The notes under the pieces: model-generated
The model's input: the letters and a program-made list of their open reading frames with translations, nothing else
Told to the model about the DNA's origin: nothing
Databases searched by the model: none
NCBI GenBank assembly: GCA_965221625.1
Contig: OZ244903.1
Location: 310,001 to 374,000 of the forward strand
DNA: 64,000 nucleotides
Reading direction: 5' to 3'
DNA from: Bin127 sp965221625
GTDB lineage: Bacteria; Chloroflexota; Dehalococcoidia; Lucifugimonadales; Lucifugimonadaceae
Part shown: piece by piece, positions 62,201-64,000 of the stretch
Layout of the letters: each line of letters starts with the position of its first letter
How positions within the stretch are numbered: the stretch's first letter is position 1
Made by a program: the position numbers and the translations under genes

Positions 62201-63202
62201 GAGGACGCGATCGAAGATGAACTGGCGCGCGCTTGGTTCGTAACCGCCGCCGAAGCGCGGGATCATCGTGACCTTACCAATCGCGAGATCGACCACGAGA
62301 AGATACGGAGTTGGCTTGCCGAACGCGGTTACGACTACGACGAGCTGTACAGCAGCGCGCCGAAGAACACCGGCAAAGCTCGAATGGCTTGTATGAAGAT
62401 CTGGATCTCCGAGAACATTGGCGGCGATGTGGACGGTCTCGACGCCAACGAGATCTCCGAACTCGCGCGCAAAATCGACCGCGAGAACTCGAAAGCGGCA
62501 CCGGTGCTTGGCAAACAGACGCTCGTCGATGGACGTACCGGTGAACTCTTCGACCAGCCAATCACCGTCGGCAACATCTACATGATGAAGCTCATCCACC
62601 TCGCTGAAGACAAGATGCATGCTCGATCGACCGGCCCATACTCCCTAATCACCCAGCAGCCGTTGGGCGGCAAAGCGCAATTTGGCGGTCAACGATTCGG
62701 CGAGATGGAGGTTTGGGCACTCGAAGCCTATTCGGCGCCTCACACCTTGCAGGAGATCTTGACGATCAAGTCCGACGACGTGCGTGGTCGTGTGCTCGCG
62801 TACGAGGCAATCGTCAAAGGTCAACCGGTAACCTCCGCAGACGTGCCCGAATCGTTCAACGTACTCGTGCACGAACTGCAAGGTCTCGGCCTCGACATTC
62901 GGATGCAGACAGACCACGCTTTGCAGGATGACGAGACTGACGAAGGCGAAATCGTCTTCGAGGATAGCCCAGCCGCGTACGAGATCATGGGTTTCGACGC
63001 TCAGGCGGATGATGTTCTGGACATCGAAGCCGAACTTCCGCCGCCGGTACTCGATTTCGCAATCGACAATGCCGAGGCCTCCGAAGACGGTGCCGAATCC
63101 GATGACTCGTCTGCAGACGAAACTCCGACGGATGACGCGGACGCCAACACCGTTACGTTTGCTGACGACGGATCGGAAGAAGATCCACGAACGACCGAGT
63201 AA
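59237..63202 (+). CDS. rpoB: DNA-directed RNA polymerase subunit beta
   Basis: The 1321-residue beta subunit is complete. The start ATG has AGGAGA 7 nt upstream. The rifampicin pocket is [41 protein letters not shown] and [29 protein letters not shown] follows; the catalytic [13 protein letters not shown] and the C-terminal [21 protein letters not shown] clamp segment are present. After the usual end (GLGLDIRMQ) the protein continues with an acidic tail of about 85 residues ([13 protein letters not shown]). rpoC follows after 77 bp. Confidence 0.98.
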   Translation: [1321 protein letters not shown]

Positions 63203-63211
63203 TCATAGCCC

Positions 63212-63241
63212 TTCGGGACGCACGTCGACGTGCGTCCCGAA
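63212..63241. terminator. 30-bp perfect palindrome between rpoB and rpoC
   Basis: The sequence from TTCGGGACGCACG (63212-63224) through TCGA to CGTGCGTCCCGAA (63229-63241) is a perfect palindrome that would form a 13-bp RNA stem with a UCGA loop. It begins 10 bp after the rpoB stop. No U-tract follows (ACGATGG), so it is unlikely to be a strong intrinsic terminator. Processing, stability control or a protein site are possible. Confidence 0.6.
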
Positions 63242-63279
63242 ACGATGGACTACCAACCAACCAAAAGGGTTCAAGTTAG

Positions 63280-64000
63280 ATGGTTCTAATCCCTCCCCCT
63301 ACTACTACTCAAACATTGGGCAACGATTTCCAGTCGATCCGCATTACGATCGCTTCTCCGAACACGATCAGGAATTGGTCGTGGGGCGAGGTCAAGAAAG
63401 CCGAAACGATCAACTACCGTACGCTGCGACCCGAGCGCGACGGACTTTTCTGCGAGCGCATATTCGGCCCGACGCGCGATTTCGAGTGCTACTGCGGGAA
63501 GTACAAGCGGCAGCGCGACACTCGCATGCGTCGCGAAGGCTTCACTTGCGACCAGTGCCAAGTCGAAGTAACGCGAGCTTCGGTGCGCCGCGAACGGATG
63601 GGACACATCAACCTTGCAGCACCAGTGGCGCACATCTGGTTCTCCAAAGGCACTCCCTCGCGGATGTCGATCATCCTCGATATCACCCCGCGTAACCTCG
63701 AACGCGTCCTCTACTTTTCCCGGTACATCATCACGCGGGTTGACGAAGAAGCACGCGAACGCGCGATCAACGAACTAGTCGAATATCGAGAGATGGAGAT
63801 AGCGCGGTTCGAAGAGGAACGCAGCCAATACGAAGCCAACGGGCAGAGTGAGCAGTTCATCGCACTGCTAATCGAGCGGATTAACGAACTCCAAATCGCT
63901 CTCGACTTGGAGAATGAGCCGATTCCGACGGCACCTGAAGGTTCCGAGATTGAGGAGCAGGTGCAGACCACACTTGCCCACCACAACGTCCTCTTCGAGG
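63280..64000 (+). CDS. rpoC: DNA-directed RNA polymerase subunit beta' (5' part)
   Basis: The window ends within this gene after 240 codons. The product starts MVLIPPPTTTQTLGNDFQSI, continues with SPNTIRNWSWGEVKKAETINYRTLRPERDGLFCERIFGPTRDFECYCGKYK and carries the N-terminal zinc site (CYCGKYK then CDQC). INLAAPVAHIWFSKGTPSR follows, all canonical beta'. The next part, rich in Glu and Arg (EYREMEIARFEEERSQYEAN), is an insertion-like helical region. It is co-transcribed with rpoB across the palindrome. Confidence 0.96.
   Translation, partial: MVLIPPPTTTQTLGNDFQSIRITIASPNTIRNWSWGEVKKAETINYRTLRPERDGLFCERIFGPTRDFECYCGKYKRQRDTRMRREGFTCDQCQVEVTRASVRRERMGHINLAAPVAHIWFSKGTPSRMSIILDITPRNLERVLYFSRYIITRVDEEARERAINELVEYREMEIARFEEERSQYEANGQSEQFIALLIERINELQIALDLENEPIPTAPEGSEIEEQVQTTLAHHNVLFE

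Noticed and set aside
1..64000. Insertion sequences, prophage or integrative element
   Set aside because: No transposase, integrase, terminal repeats or tRNA-flanked direct repeats were seen; all regions have similar composition and gene density.

Overview
The window is one dense stretch of a mid-GC bacterial chromosome with about 55 protein genes, short spacers, no tRNA or rRNA gene, no insertion sequence and no CRISPR array that I can see. The gene content resembles the SAR202/Dehalococcoidia side of the Chloroflexota. The pointers are a solute-binding lipoprotein with a long valine/glutamate repeat linker, several phytanoyl-CoA-dioxygenase-type and Gfo/Idh/MocA oxidoreductases, an enolase-superfamily sugar-acid dehydratase, an HdrD-like membrane Fe-S protein and an imuB/dnaE2-type mutagenesis cassette. 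This assignment is inference from gene content; no marker phylogeny could be run.

Layout. 1-4.4 kb: oligopeptide/dipeptide-type ABC transporter genes (end of one permease, then binding protein and two permeases). 4.5-9.2 kb: sirtuin, O-methyltransferase, DUF1761 protein, a 90-residue protein with a PhyH dioxygenase, and argH. 9.4-11.5 kb: groES-groEL on the minus strand with a CIRCE-like operator and an intrinsic terminator. 11.5-16.6 kb: membrane protein, CBS protein and ffh, a 27-residue hydrophobic ORF, hydroxypyruvate-isomerase-like protein, pstB-phoU. 16.6-24.3 kb: glycosidase, class III aminotransferase, lpdA, an oxidoreductase, a PLP deaminase and an epimerase. 24.5-32.1 kb: pheS-pheT-moeA, a small Cys/winged-helix-like protein and a five-TM HdrD-like Fe-S protein. 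32.1-36.8 kb: imuB-DUF6504-dnaE2 behind a palindromic operator. 36.8-45.7 kb: UbiA-type prenyltransferase, pterin dehydratase, PhyH enzyme, two orphan family-5 binding proteins, aldolase, oxidoreductase, HAD phosphatase. 45.7-50.7 kb: a 1410-residue protein with three tandem LivJ-type domains and a YceI-like domain, then a membrane protein. 50.7-56.5 kb: sugar-acid dehydratase, zinc alcohol dehydrogenase, then glutaredoxin - FGGY kinase - DUF3179 protein on the minus strand. 56.5-64 kb: copA, rpoB with a structured leader, and the start of rpoC.

The most important observation is the DUF3179 gene (53157-54665, minus). Its frame is open end to end except for one TGA at codon 252, exactly where the family has the first Cys of a CxxC motif. 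A short hairpin with a GGU loop lies 21 nt downstream, as expected for a bacterial SECIS. I therefore annotate it as a candidate selenoprotein with a UxxC motif; a nonsense mutation or sequencing error is the main alternative. Other points worth following are the triple-binding-domain/YceI fusion, the SOS-like operator in front of imuB, the degenerate PHP domain of DnaE2, and the structured RNAs before rpoB and between rpoB and rpoC.
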